This document shows, one piece after another, positions 23,062 to 31,852 of a DNA stretch of 52,342 nt. Within the stretch, counting starts at the first letter, position 1, and the number at the start of each line of letters is the position of its first letter. The position numbers and the translations under genes were made by a program. The stretch is from JAAZLA01 sp964560975 (GTDB lineage Bacteria > Spirochaetota > Spirochaetia > Treponematales > Treponemataceae): the NCBI GenBank assembly GCA_964560975.1, contig CAZLNE010000002.1, positions 1-52,342 of the forward strand, in the 5' to 3' direction. The notes under the pieces were generated by a model. The model did not search any database, was not told where the DNA came from, and worked only from the letters and a program-made list of their open reading frames with translations.

Positions 23062-24723
23062 CTAGAAATTAATCAAACTCTTATCGTAGTCGTCCGGTGC
23101 AGCATAACCCAGAAGGTTAATTACAGTTGCTGCAAGACTTGAAATTCCAAGACCTTCGTTAAGTTCTTTTTTATATTCGCCCTTATATTCAGGGTCGTAA
23201 ATGATGCCTGGAACAGGATTTAACGAGTGTGAAGTTTTTGCTTTGGGAGTCCCGTCTTCTTTTAAGGAAACATCGCCTGATTTTTTATTGTGCTCGTACA
23301 TATCGTCAGAGTTTCCGTGATCAGCACTAAGAATAAGAATACCGCCTGCTTTATCGACAGCCTTTCTTATTCGTCCTAGCTGAAGGTCCATAGCTTCCAT
23401 TGAGCAAACAACAGCATTGAAAATACCGGTATGGCCTACCATGTCTCCATTTGGAAAATTAAGACGGATATGATCATACTTGCCGCTTTCGATTGCCTGC
23501 AGAACATAATCGGTAATTTCTGCGCATTTCATCCAGGGGCGCTGCTCAAATGGTACTACATCGCTTTTAATTTCGACATAGTTTTCAAGTTTCTCATCAA
23601 ATTTCCCAAGCTTGTTTCCATTGAAGAAGTACGTTACGTGTCCATACTTTTGTGTTTCGCTTATAGCTAAGGTTTTTATACCAGTCTTAACAAGATATTC
23701 ACCCATAGTTCTATCGATTGCAGGAGGTGTAACCAGGTAATTTGCAGGAATATGAAGATCTCCGTCATATTCCATCATGCCTGCATATTCAACAGCAGGA
23801 ACCCTTTTTCGTTCAAAGTAGGGGAATTCAGCATCAGGTTTAGTTTCGAAGGCTGCTGTCATTTCTAGAGCGCGGTCACCGCGGAAGTTAAAGTAAATAA
23901 CGCTGTCGCCGTCGTTTATAGTTCCAACCGGTTTTCCATCAGTACCAGCAATAACGAATTCTTTTAAGTCCTGATCAATAATACCTGGAATTTCTTTGCG
24001 GTATGTGAGTACGGCTTCTTCTGCACTTGCAAATTTTCGTCCTTCACCGAGAATGTGACATTTCCATCCGCGGTCTACCATTGACCAGTCTGCATTATAG
24101 CGGTCCATGGTAAGGTACATGCGTCCGCCTCCGGAAGCAATTTTATAGTCAAAACCTGCTTTAGTGAATTCAGATAGAAACTGCTCAAACGGCTGAATAT
24201 AGTCGAGTGCACTGGTTTCACCGACATCGCGTCCGTCAATAATTGTGTGTACACGAATTTTTTTGATTCCCTCTTTTTGAGCTTGTAAAATCATTGCCTT
24301 AAGATGATCAATGTGAGAGTGTACATTTCCGTCTGACAGAAGACCTATAAAATGAAGAGTGCTTGATTTTTCTTTGACATTGGAAGTTAATTTTTTCCAG
24401 GTTGCTCCTGTAAACATCGCTCCAGTTTCGATAGAGGTTGAAACAAGTTTGGCACCCTGTGAAAAAACACGGCCGCAGCCTATAGCGTTGTGTCCTACCT
24501 CACTGTTTCCCATATCTTCATCAGAAGGGAGTCCTACTGCTTTTCCATGAGCCTTAAGCTTTGTGGAAAATCCTGCATTACGAATTGAATCGAGATGAGC
24601 CATGCGGGCTGCCTGAACTGCGTCTCCCTCTTTGTATTTACCATATCCTACACCGTCCATAATAACGAGGACTACAGGTCCTTTGCGACCCTTCCATGCA
24701 GAATTTTTCTTTAATGATTCCAT
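23062..24723 (-). CDS. gpmI: 2,3-bisphosphoglycerate-independent phosphoglycerate mutase
   Basis: Glycolytic enzyme that interconverts 3- and 2-phosphoglycerate with two Mn ions. VLVIMDGVGYG carries metal ligand D23, and DMGNSEVGHNAIGCGR carries the phosphorylated S74. The second domain shows NFPNGDMVGHTG and ILSADHGNSDDMYEH, with the remaining metal ligands. ATG 24723 is chosen because AGGAG lies 6 nt upstream; a longer frame from 24768 adds a spurious hydrophobic start. Length 553 residues, slightly longer than the typical 510. It ends at a strong terminator. Confidence 0.96.
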   Translation of the reverse strand: MESLKKNSAWKGRKGPVVLVIMDGVGYGKYKEGDAVQAARMAHLDSIRNAGFSTKLKAHGKAVGLPSDEDMGNSEVGHNAIGCGRVFSQGAKLVSTSIETGAMFTGATWKKLTSNVKEKSSTLHFIGLLSDGNVHSHIDHLKAMILQAQKEGIKKIRVHTIIDGRDVGETSALDYIQPFEQFLSEFTKAGFDYKIASGGGRMYLTMDRYNADWSMVDRGWKCHILGEGRKFASAEEAVLTYRKEIPGIIDQDLKEFVIAGTDGKPVGTINDGDSVIYFNFRGDRALEMTAAFETKPDAEFPYFERKRVPAVEYAGMMEYDGDLHIPANYLVTPPAIDRTMGEYLVKTGIKTLAISETQKYGHVTYFFNGNKLGKFDEKLENYVEIKSDVVPFEQRPWMKCAEITDYVLQAIESGKYDHIRLNFPNGDMVGHTGIFNAVVCSMEAMDLQLGRIRKAVDKAGGILILSADHGNSDDMYEHNKKSGDVSLKEDGTPKAKTSHSLNPVPGIIYDPEYKGEYKKELNEGLGISSLAATVINLLGYAAPDDYDKSLINF

Positions 24724-24793
24724 AATAACTCCTACTATGAGTATAACTAAATTAGTGATGATTTTCAACGGGGAAAAAAAACTTACTTAAGAC

Positions 24794-25957
24794 TTATTCA
24801 TCAGTACTAATAAAGGGAACCGATTTTTCACTCGTAAAATAACGGAAATTATACACAACCTGGTTTTTACCGTTGTTTTTTCCCTTCATAAGCTGCGTAT
24901 CTGCTTCTATGAGCATTTCTTTTATAGTACTGCAGCCCTTTGAAGAAGCTAATCCAAAGGTTAAGGTAATAGACATTGTTTTACCATCATATACAAAGTT
25001 GTTATTTGCAATGGTTTTACGAATTTCTTCAACATCTTGAACTACATCTGGAGAACTTCGCGGAAAAAGAAGCACAAATTCCTCTCCGCCCCAGCGGCCA
25101 AGTTTAACGTTTGCAGGAATCATGTCGTGAATAATTTGAGAAGTATCGTGCAAAACCAAGTCTCCACAATCATGCCCATAGGAATCGTTTAAGTTCTTAA
25201 AATTATCAATATCAAAAATACAGATACAATAATCACTGTTATATAGTTCCTTTCTATCTTGATAAACATGAAAGTGTTCCCAAAGCCTGCGGCGGTTTAT
25301 CAGTTTGGTCAGGGAATCATGATTTGCTATATAAATAAGAGCATCTTCTGTTTCTTTACTTTTCCTCTCTGCTACACGGATATCATGTTCGAGCTTTATA
25401 CAGATATAAATCATTGCAATAAGAATTCCAAATAGGCTAAACAGCTTATGTATAAAGTAAAAAATATCAGGTGCCGGAAGGGGATATAGTGGAAAAAAAA
25501 CTACGAAAATAACACTTAACATGAGCGGAGGAATGGATAAGACCGGATACAGCCATTTGGGATGAGGAATATTGAAGGTAAAAAGAAAGACGGTTGGAAC
25601 CATTCCAAGACTAAAAAATTCCAGTCCGGCACTGGCACGCATAATAACTGCGGCTTCTATACAATAGGTCAGTATAATAATATATTCAAGTAAAAATACT
25701 AAAAGCTCCGGAAGTTTTGAGTAAAAAATGAGAATGAATATATATAGGGTAATACTGATAAAGCTTGTAAAAAAAAGCAGATTAACTTTGTAATGAGCAA
25801 AAAGAAAAACAAGCATTATGTGAATTATTAAACATGCTGCTGCCAGTGCAAAAGGAGCTTGTTTAAGTTTTTGAGTAAAACCTTTTACACCAGTCCTCTT
25901 CCTTTTATCCGTATTAAACCTCCAGTGAAGCAAGCCTCTTCTCTGCCCAACGTACAT
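24794..25957 (-). CDS. Membrane GGDEF protein, probable diguanylate cyclase
   Basis: Makes the second messenger c-di-GMP if active. About six membrane segments (residues 35-195) precede a C-terminal GGDEF domain with HDSLTKLINRRRL, DIDNFKNLNDSYGHDCGD and the active loop GRWGGEEF. There is no RxxD inhibitory site five residues before the loop, so no product inhibition is expected at that site. The reading frame overlaps the end of the ABC permease gene, and the start is uncertain: GTG 25996, ATG 25957 or later. None has a clear ribosome binding site; ATG 25957 is given here. Confidence 0.82.
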   Translation of the reverse strand: MYVGQRRGLLHWRFNTDKRKRTGVKGFTQKLKQAPFALAAACLIIHIMLVFLFAHYKVNLLFFTSFISITLYIFILIFYSKLPELLVFLLEYIIILTYCIEAAVIMRASAGLEFFSLGMVPTVFLFTFNIPHPKWLYPVLSIPPLMLSVIFVVFFPLYPLPAPDIFYFIHKLFSLFGILIAMIYICIKLEHDIRVAERKSKETEDALIYIANHDSLTKLINRRRLWEHFHVYQDRKELYNSDYCICIFDIDNFKNLNDSYGHDCGDLVLHDTSQIIHDMIPANVKLGRWGGEEFVLLFPRSSPDVVQDVEEIRKTIANNNFVYDGKTMSITLTFGLASSKGCSTIKEMLIEADTQLMKGKNNGKNQVVYNFRYFTSEKSVPFISTDE

Positions 25958-27662
25958 ATATTTTCCAAAGAAGAATATCTCCAATAAGTATAACACAGGA
26001 TAGTAAAATAAGGGTAATCATAGTCTTTTTTAAGATAAAAATTGCACATAGAGCAAGAATTAGGAGCACTCCCGAAGTAACAAAAAAAGATAAAACTGCG
26101 TTTAAATTCTGCTTAAATGCTGCAACCGGGGTTTCCCAATTAAGTTTTGGACGGATAGTATCAATCCAAAGATCCAGTAAATGGAGTAAAAAACAAAGAG
26201 ACATAGAAAGAATCACGGTAGAGCTCATTATTAGTATAATGGCAGATTTTGAAAGATATAATTCTTTAAATTGCAGAATGTAAAAAGAAGGAATACCGAT
26301 GAGTAAGAGTGCAAACACGGCGTAAACCATTGCGTGTACAATTTTTGCGGATAGAAGGGTTTTTGTTGGAATAGGAAGAGCTTTTAATACCGCCAATCCT
26401 TTTCCTTCGCGAGAAAATGCCGTAGCGCTTATACTTGTAGATGTTCCCATAAACACTATGACAGCTGAAAGTGCACAGGTAATAATAAAGTACAAAAGCT
26501 GTAAAGTGCTTTCAGAAAAGTTTTCTATACCGAAGCTGCTGAATGTTGTGTGCAAATTTTGTAATCCGCCGTTGGGAGATGTTCCTAATATTGATAATGC
26601 CATGACAATCGGTAATATAATAATAACAAAGGGTCCATTAAAGAAAAAGGATGGTTCTTTAAAGACGGTAAGAATATCGCGCTTACATACAGCCCAAAAA
26701 AGAGGTGTTGACTTAATATCAGTTGATAAAAATTCTTTCGCTTCCTCTTTGTTCATTTTTTTAGATTTTTCTTCATTAAAACCAATAATGCTTTTTACAT
26801 AGGGTTTCGACAATAGAATAATGCTTACATATGCAAGCAAAGACGGAATAATGAGCAATAAAAGAATTGGAATGAAAGATGCAAAATTATTTTCGGTGAT
26901 TGCGCTGACATACCATTGTGCCGGCGGATAAAAAGATGCAATCGTATGAACAATATCGAAACTTCCTGATTCATAGAGTTCAAGAATGTATGCGCTGTCA
27001 TTTAAGCTTTGAAGTGATCTTTGATACAATAAGTTAAAGCCTAATATTGCAGCAATAAAAACAACAGAACTTATAACAGTTAAAACCTTTTTGTTTATAA
27101 CACTTTTGCCTGTGTTGAAAATTATAACTAGAAGAATAAAGGTGATGGTAACAGGAATAAGAGGCAGTGTGAGCGAGCCGATAATTGCTGTAAGATAAAA
27201 AATAGGAGATGTTAGCAGCCCTTCATAAAATCCATAGATGCCGGAACCTAAAAGCAAAATTGCAGCGCCGAGTAAAAGTTCAATACTATAAATTTGCAGA
27301 AATTTTGCAGTAAAAAGTGATCGTGGGGTAAGCGGCAGGGCGAGCAGATTTTCTTCTGTTGCATTTGTAACATAGGTGCTTAATGCCTGTAAAAATCCAA
27401 ACAGCAGTGTTATGAAGGTTGCCGCTATTGCTAAAAAGAGAAGTACAAAGTTTTGTATTCCGGCTCCTTTAAATGTTGCATATAAGCTTGTTACGTTAAA
27501 ATATATCATGCCTCCGAACACAATAGCTATATAGAGAAAAAGTGCAATGTAAGCAATACTTTTTCCGGCTTGTTTTCCGCCTTTTCGAAAGTTTTCAAAA
27601 AACTCTTTCAGAGAAAAACTGTTATCTAAAAAGAGTTTGAATAATTTCAGGGTAACTTTCAT
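25914..27662 (-). CDS. ABC transporter permease (ABC-2 exporter type)
   Basis: Integral membrane subunit of 582 residues with about twelve predicted membrane segments, in two blocks separated by a cytoplasmic region near residues 295-325. The sequence ATEENLLALPLTPRSLFTAKFLQI and later AFSREGKGLAVLKALPIPTKTLLSAKIVH are typical of large ABC exporter permeases, in which a repeated LPLTP/LPIPT coupling helix meets the ATPase. The ATPase gene lies three bases upstream. The substrate is unknown. Its 3' end overlaps the start region of the GGDEF gene. Confidence 0.82.
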   Translation of the reverse strand: MKVTLKLFKLFLDNSFSLKEFFENFRKGGKQAGKSIAYIALFLYIAIVFGGMIYFNVTSLYATFKGAGIQNFVLLFLAIAATFITLLFGFLQALSTYVTNATEENLLALPLTPRSLFTAKFLQIYSIELLLGAAILLLGSGIYGFYEGLLTSPIFYLTAIIGSLTLPLIPVTITFILLVIIFNTGKSVINKKVLTVISSVVFIAAILGFNLLYQRSLQSLNDSAYILELYESGSFDIVHTIASFYPPAQWYVSAITENNFASFIPILLLLIIPSLLAYVSIILLSKPYVKSIIGFNEEKSKKMNKEEAKEFLSTDIKSTPLFWAVCKRDILTVFKEPSFFFNGPFVIIILPIVMALSILGTSPNGGLQNLHTTFSSFGIENFSESTLQLLYFIITCALSAVIVFMGTSTSISATAFSREGKGLAVLKALPIPTKTLLSAKIVHAMVYAVFALLLIGIPSFYILQFKELYLSKSAIILIMSSTVILSMSLCFLLHLLDLWIDTIRPKLNWETPVAAFKQNLNAVLSFFVTSGVLLILALCAIFILKKTMITLILLSCVILIGDILLWKIYVRWAEKRLASLEV

Positions 27663-27665
27663 ACA

Positions 27666-28415
27666 TTACTCCTGTATTGTTTTTTGAGAGGATTTAGCTT
27701 CGACAAGTTCCAGAAAAATATCTTCAAGACTCATTGTGCTGTCTTTCTTTTTCAGTTCTTCCATGGTGCCCACGAAAATAAGTTTGCCTTTTTTGATTAT
27801 GCCAATTCTGTCACAAAGTTTTTCCGCTACTTCCATAACGTGGGTTGAAAAGAAAACTGTTTTTCCTTCTTTTGCCCTTGACCTCATAAGGTCTTTAAGA
27901 TTGAAGGCAGCTTCAGGATCAAGTCCAACCATTGGTTCATCAAGTATCCAGTTTTGCGGGTCAGATAGTAAACTTGCTGTTAAAAAAAGTTTTTGTTTCA
28001 TTCCATGAGAAAAACTAGATATTTTATTGTTCAATACGTCTGATATTTCAAACATCTGGCTGTAGTAGGATATTCTATTTTTTCTGTCTTCTATTGGTAT
28101 TCCGTATACATCACCTATGAAATTAAGATATTCACTGGCTTTGAGTTTTGAAAACATTTCCGGAGTGTCTGGAACGAATGAGAATTTCCGTTTTGCTTCT
28201 AATGGGGAATCCTTGAGTGATATACCATCGATCGCAATAGTGCCGGAATCTGGAGACAGGATGCCGGTAAGCAGTTTAATAGTCGTGGTTTTTCCGGCCC
28301 CATTTGGTCCCAGAAAGCCAAAAATCTCGCCGTTATTAATTGTTAATGAAATTTCATCGACAGCCTTTACCGCAGATTTTGCATAAGACTTTGACACTGA
28401 TTGTAATTCAAACAT
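27666..28415 (-). CDS. ABC transporter ATP-binding protein
   Basis: Cytoplasmic ATPase of the exporter. Walker A is GPNGAGKTT near residue 38, the signature reads SFSHGMKQK in place of LSGGQ, and Walker B is WILDEPMVGLDP, followed by the H-loop FFSTHVMEV. The divergent signature is common in this exporter class (SHGMKQKL). AGGGA lies 7 nt before the ATG. The permease gene follows after 3 nt. Confidence 0.92.
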   Translation of the reverse strand: MFELQSVSKSYAKSAVKAVDEISLTINNGEIFGFLGPNGAGKTTTIKLLTGILSPDSGTIAIDGISLKDSPLEAKRKFSFVPDTPEMFSKLKASEYLNFIGDVYGIPIEDRKNRISYYSQMFEISDVLNNKISSFSHGMKQKLFLTASLLSDPQNWILDEPMVGLDPEAAFNLKDLMRSRAKEGKTVFFSTHVMEVAEKLCDRIGIIKKGKLIFVGTMEELKKKDSTMSLEDIFLELVEAKSSQKTIQE

Positions 28416-28516
28416 TTATCACATCCCTTTAATTGAAGAGTATTCTCAAAATGATATACCTTGTTATCCGGCTTGTCAATTATTTTATGTTAATGGTATG
28501 CAGCATCTTTTTGTAC

Positions 28517-28545
28517 TTGATTCTTTTACTGTCACGTGCTAGTAT
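28517..28545 (+). promoter_or_regulatory. Promoter of the thiamine transport operon
   Basis: TTGATT (28517-28522), a 17-nt spacer ending TGC, then TAGTAT (28540-28545), an extended -10. Transcription would start near 28552, immediately before the TPP aptamer. Confidence 0.75.
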
Positions 28546-28552
28546 GCACCCG

Positions 28553-28664
28553 ATTACCGGGGTGTGAAAGCGTGCTTTTAAGATGCTTTCTCTGAGATTA
28601 TACCCGCTGAACACCGCATGGTGTTCTTAACCTGATCCGGATAATACCGGCGGAGGAAAGTAAT
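28553..28664 (+). ncRNA. TPP riboswitch (THI element) overlapping the thiB start
   Basis: Conserved aptamer pieces are all present in order: CGGGGTG after P1, CTGAGATTATACCC, a GAACACC/GGTGTTC-type P3 side hairpin, then ACCTGATCCGGATAATACCGGCG. The P1 strands are ATTAC (28553-28557) and GTAAT (28660-28664). The 3' strand contains the first two bases of the thiB ATG, and the GGAGG Shine-Dalgarno (28652-28656) lies in the joining region just before it. TPP binding should therefore close the start site directly; no separate anti-terminator was seen. Confidence 0.95.
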
Positions 28665-29697
28665 GAAGTCACGTTTTATTACAATCATTACAATTCTATT
28701 TTTCTCTTTGGCTGCTGTGTTCCTATTTTTAGGATGCAGTAAATCGACAAAAGTTACTCCTGAACGATTAAAAGAAGTTGTCGTATATACGTATGATTCT
28801 TTTATATCCGAGTGGGGGCCTGGACCAGCGCTTATTGAAGCCTTTGAAAAACAAAGCGGATACACCCTGACGTTCATTGCAGTAGGAGACGGGGGACAGG
28901 TTTTGTCCCACGCAATTCTTGAAAAGGATAATCCTCAATCTGATGTTCTCGTCGGGCTCGATAACCAGCTCGTTGAGGAGGCCCGTAAGAGAGATATCTT
29001 AACTCCATATAAACCTCTTAATGCTGAAAGCCTTATTCCTGAAAAATTATGGCTTGCAGATGACTGGCTTCTTTCTCCCTATGACTGGAGTAACTTCGCT
29101 TTTATTTATGATACTCAATCTACTGTGAGAGAACCTATGTCGCTCGAGGATCTTACGAGTGAAGACTATGTTAAAAAAATTATTCTTATGGACCCTCGAA
29201 CAAGCACACCCGGGCTTGGTTTTGTTTCCTGGACACTTAGTGTCTACGGCGACAACTATCTTGATTATTGGAAACGTTTGAAGCCGAATATTTTAACCAT
29301 GGCGCCAGGCTGGGATACAGGATACGGACTTTTTACCTCAGGTGAAGCTCCGCTTGTTATAAGCTACACAACGAGTCCTGCGTATCATCTTGAATATGAG
29401 GATACAAGACGCTACAAGGCTCTCATTTTTAATGAAGGACATGCGTATCAAATAGAAGGAGCAGGGTTGGTAAAAGGCGCTGTAAATGGAAAAGGCGGAA
29501 AAGCTTTTTTAGATTTTCTCATATCTAAAGAAGCACAGGACTTTATACCTCTGCTTCAATGGATGTATCCGGTAAATAGCGAAGTAGTACTTCCTCCGTC
29601 ATTTGATGCGGCACCTAAGGCTGAAAAAAACTTGGAAGCCGATTCTGCAAAGGTTTTGGAAGCTTCTCAAAAGATTATGAACATGCTTTCACAATAA
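28663..29697 (+). CDS. thiB: Thiamine ABC transporter substrate-binding lipoprotein
   Basis: Periplasm-facing thiamine/TPP binding protein (TbpA type). The signal peptide ends FLFLGC with lipidated C25. The mature part has VVVYTYDSFISEWGPGPALIEAFEKQSG, the hallmark of the family, then DVLVGLDNQL, PYDWSNFAFIYD and MDPRTSTPGLGF. Length 344 residues. It is the first gene of the thiBPQ operon, and its translation start is part of the TPP riboswitch. Confidence 0.94.
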   Translation: MKSRFITIITILFFSLAAVFLFLGCSKSTKVTPERLKEVVVYTYDSFISEWGPGPALIEAFEKQSGYTLTFIAVGDGGQVLSHAILEKDNPQSDVLVGLDNQLVEEARKRDILTPYKPLNAESLIPEKLWLADDWLLSPYDWSNFAFIYDTQSTVREPMSLEDLTSEDYVKKIILMDPRTSTPGLGFVSWTLSVYGDNYLDYWKRLKPNILTMAPGWDTGYGLFTSGEAPLVISYTTSPAYHLEYEDTRRYKALIFNEGHAYQIEGAGLVKGAVNGKGGKAFLDFLISKEAQDFIPLLQWMYPVNSEVVLPPSFDAAPKAEKNLEADSAKVLEASQKIMNMLSQ

Positions 29698-29699
29698 GT

Positions 29700-31175
29700 A
29701 TGGAACAGAGCACACTGCAGATTTTTAGAGCTCTCTCCTTTACCGTGTGGCAGGCATTTTTATCCATGCTTATAGCACTTGTGGTCGGGCTTTGTGCATC
29801 ATATTACGCGGCGAAAAAAAAATCTCTTTTCGCCCGTTTTCTCTCTTCGCTTTCTGCAGTGCCGCTTTGTGTACCTCCTCTTTTAGTGGCACTCGGCTTT
29901 GTTCTTTTTTATGGAATAAATGGAACCGCTAACCGTTTTCTAGTTTCCATGTTTTCATTAAAAGAAAGTCCCCTATCATTTTTGTATTCATTTAGCGGCA
30001 TCATCATAGCTCACGGATTTTACAATTTTCCTCTCGTAATGAGAAGCTGTGCCGATGTCTGGGAATCTTTACCGGAAGAAGAAGAACAGGCTGCAGGCCT
30101 CCTCGGTGCTTCTAAGTTTAGAATATTCCGCACGATTACACTGTATCAGCTTTCAAGTCCTATAGCCTCTTCATGTATTCTCGTTTTTTTGTATTGTTTT
30201 TTCAGCTTCATCATTGTACTTTTATTCGGTTCTGTAGGCGGAACAACCATAGAAGTGGAAGTGTACCGCGCAGCACGCATTACGATGAATTATACATATG
30301 CAGGAATACTCGCATCGATTGAAACTATATCAGCACTTTTTATGGTGTACCTTTACAGTATTATTGAAAAACGGGGAAGCAAGAGTACCGGTAATAAAAC
30401 GATGACCCGTGTAAAAACTCCTATAAAAACTCTTGATGAAAAAGTTTTTGCCTTTTTCCTTTTTGGTTTAATTTTTCTTTTTTTTCTTGCTCCGTTTTTT
30501 TCAATTCCTCTTAAGGCTTTAACATCATCATCAAGTTTTGCAACTCTTTTTTCGAGAAAAGGTTTTTATACAGCTTTATACACAACGGCTGTGACAGCCT
30601 GCTCAACAGCCTTTTTATCAACAGTTATAGGATTTTCCTTTGCTCTTGTCTGCAGGCTTATAGACCCTTTCAAGAAAAATATAATTTTCCGCATCATTCC
30701 GCTTTTGCCGATTGCCCTATCTTCAATCGTACTCGGCTTTGTATTAATTCTCATTCTCAATGCTCTTAGGTTAAAAGCAAATCTTGGAGTGTTAATTCTC
30801 TCTCAAACATTGCTGATATGGCCCTTTGCCTACAGACAAATTTTAGCTCACATGGATAGAATCCCGCTTTGCATCGATGAAGCTTCTTCTTTACTATCTC
30901 CCCGGTTTTTTTCGAGAGTTAATCTGGTTTATCTTCCTTTGTGCTCACGCGGCCTTATTTCCGCCTTTGCTTTTTGCTTTGCAATAAGTGCAGGGGATGC
31001 AAGTTTGCCCCTTGTTCTGGCCATACCGCGAAGTGAAACCCTTGCTCTTTTTACCTATAGACTTGCAGGGTCGTACCGCTTTGCAGAAGCCTGTGCATGC
31101 GGGAGCATATTGATGGTTCTAAGTATGATAGTTTTTTTTATTGGCGATACGTTCGGTGACAGGAGGACTGTATGA
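29700..31175 (+). CDS. thiP: Thiamine ABC transporter permease
   Basis: Fused permease with two binding-protein-dependent transport domains in one 491-residue chain and about 12 membrane segments. Coupling-loop (EAA-like) motifs are EEEEQAAGLLGASKFRIFRTITL in the first half and IDEASSLLSPRFFSRVNLVYLPL in the second. It begins two bases after thiB and overlaps thiQ in an ATGA arrangement. No separate ribosome binding site is needed if translation is coupled. Confidence 0.92.
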   Translation: MEQSTLQIFRALSFTVWQAFLSMLIALVVGLCASYYAAKKKSLFARFLSSLSAVPLCVPPLLVALGFVLFYGINGTANRFLVSMFSLKESPLSFLYSFSGIIIAHGFYNFPLVMRSCADVWESLPEEEEQAAGLLGASKFRIFRTITLYQLSSPIASSCILVFLYCFFSFIIVLLFGSVGGTTIEVEVYRAARITMNYTYAGILASIETISALFMVYLYSIIEKRGSKSTGNKTMTRVKTPIKTLDEKVFAFFLFGLIFLFFLAPFFSIPLKALTSSSSFATLFSRKGFYTALYTTAVTACSTAFLSTVIGFSFALVCRLIDPFKKNIIFRIIPLLPIALSSIVLGFVLILILNALRLKANLGVLILSQTLLIWPFAYRQILAHMDRIPLCIDEASSLLSPRFFSRVNLVYLPLCSRGLISAFAFCFAISAGDASLPLVLAIPRSETLALFTYRLAGSYRFAEACACGSILMVLSMIVFFIGDTFGDRRTV

Positions 31176-31852
31176 AGTATTTTTCGGCACAAAAATTATA
31201 TAAGGCATGGGATTCTGTTACCGTTGATGTCTCCTTTGAACTTGAAAAATCATTGATGCTAGCTATCGCTGGAAAGTCAGGAAGCGGCAAGTCTACTGTT
31301 CTTAGAATAATTGCGGGTTTAACAGCTCAAGCCTCATACAGCAGGCTTGTTCTCGATGGAGTTGATATAGGAAAGCTCCCGCCTGGGAAAAGGGGTGTTG
31401 GTATGGTATTTCAACAGCATGCACTGTTCCCTCATATGCGCCTTGATGATAATGTCTCCTACGGTCTTGTGAGCAGGGGGATGAGGACAAAAGAAGCCCG
31501 TCTAAGGGCATCACAAATGCTTGAGCGTTTTGGTTTATCAGGTTTCGCGCACCGGTATCCTGCATCCCTTTCAGGTGGAGAGGCTCAGCGTGTGTCTCTT
31601 GCACGAACTCTCATTATAGAACCAAAGTTAGTTCTTTTTGATGAGCCGCTTTCTTCCCTCGATGCGCCGCTGCGAAAGTCCTTAGCCCTTGATATTAGAG
31701 AAAGGCAAAAAGAACTTGGTTTTACAGGAATTTTAGTTACTCACGATATAGCAGAAGTAAAAACAATGAGCGATGTCGTTCTTGTCATGAAGGACGGTAA
31801 ACAGACTTGGACAGGAAATCCTGAAGATTTTACTGAATCTCTGCTTGTATAA
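31172..31852 (+). CDS. thiQ: Thiamine ABC transporter ATP-binding protein
   Basis: ATPase that powers thiamine uptake. Walker A GKSGSGKST (residues 34-42), Q-loop VFQQHALFPHM, signature LSGGEAQRVSLART, Walker B LVLFDEPLSSLD and the H-loop ILVTHD are all intact. At 226 residues it is a compact importer ATPase. It overlaps thiP by 4 nt, and its 3' end overlaps the convergent dus gene by 23 nt, so no terminator separates them. Confidence 0.94.
   Translation: MKYFSAQKLYKAWDSVTVDVSFELEKSLMLAIAGKSGSGKSTVLRIIAGLTAQASYSRLVLDGVDIGKLPPGKRGVGMVFQQHALFPHMRLDDNVSYGLVSRGMRTKEARLRASQMLERFGLSGFAHRYPASLSGGEAQRVSLARTLIIEPKLVLFDEPLSSLDAPLRKSLALDIRERQKELGFTGILVTHDIAEVKTMSDVVLVMKDGKQTWTGNPEDFTESLLV

Noticed and set aside
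24724..24768. Longer gpmI starting at 24768 with a hydrophobic start
   Set aside because: AGGAG lies just before ATG 24723, and the family starts there.
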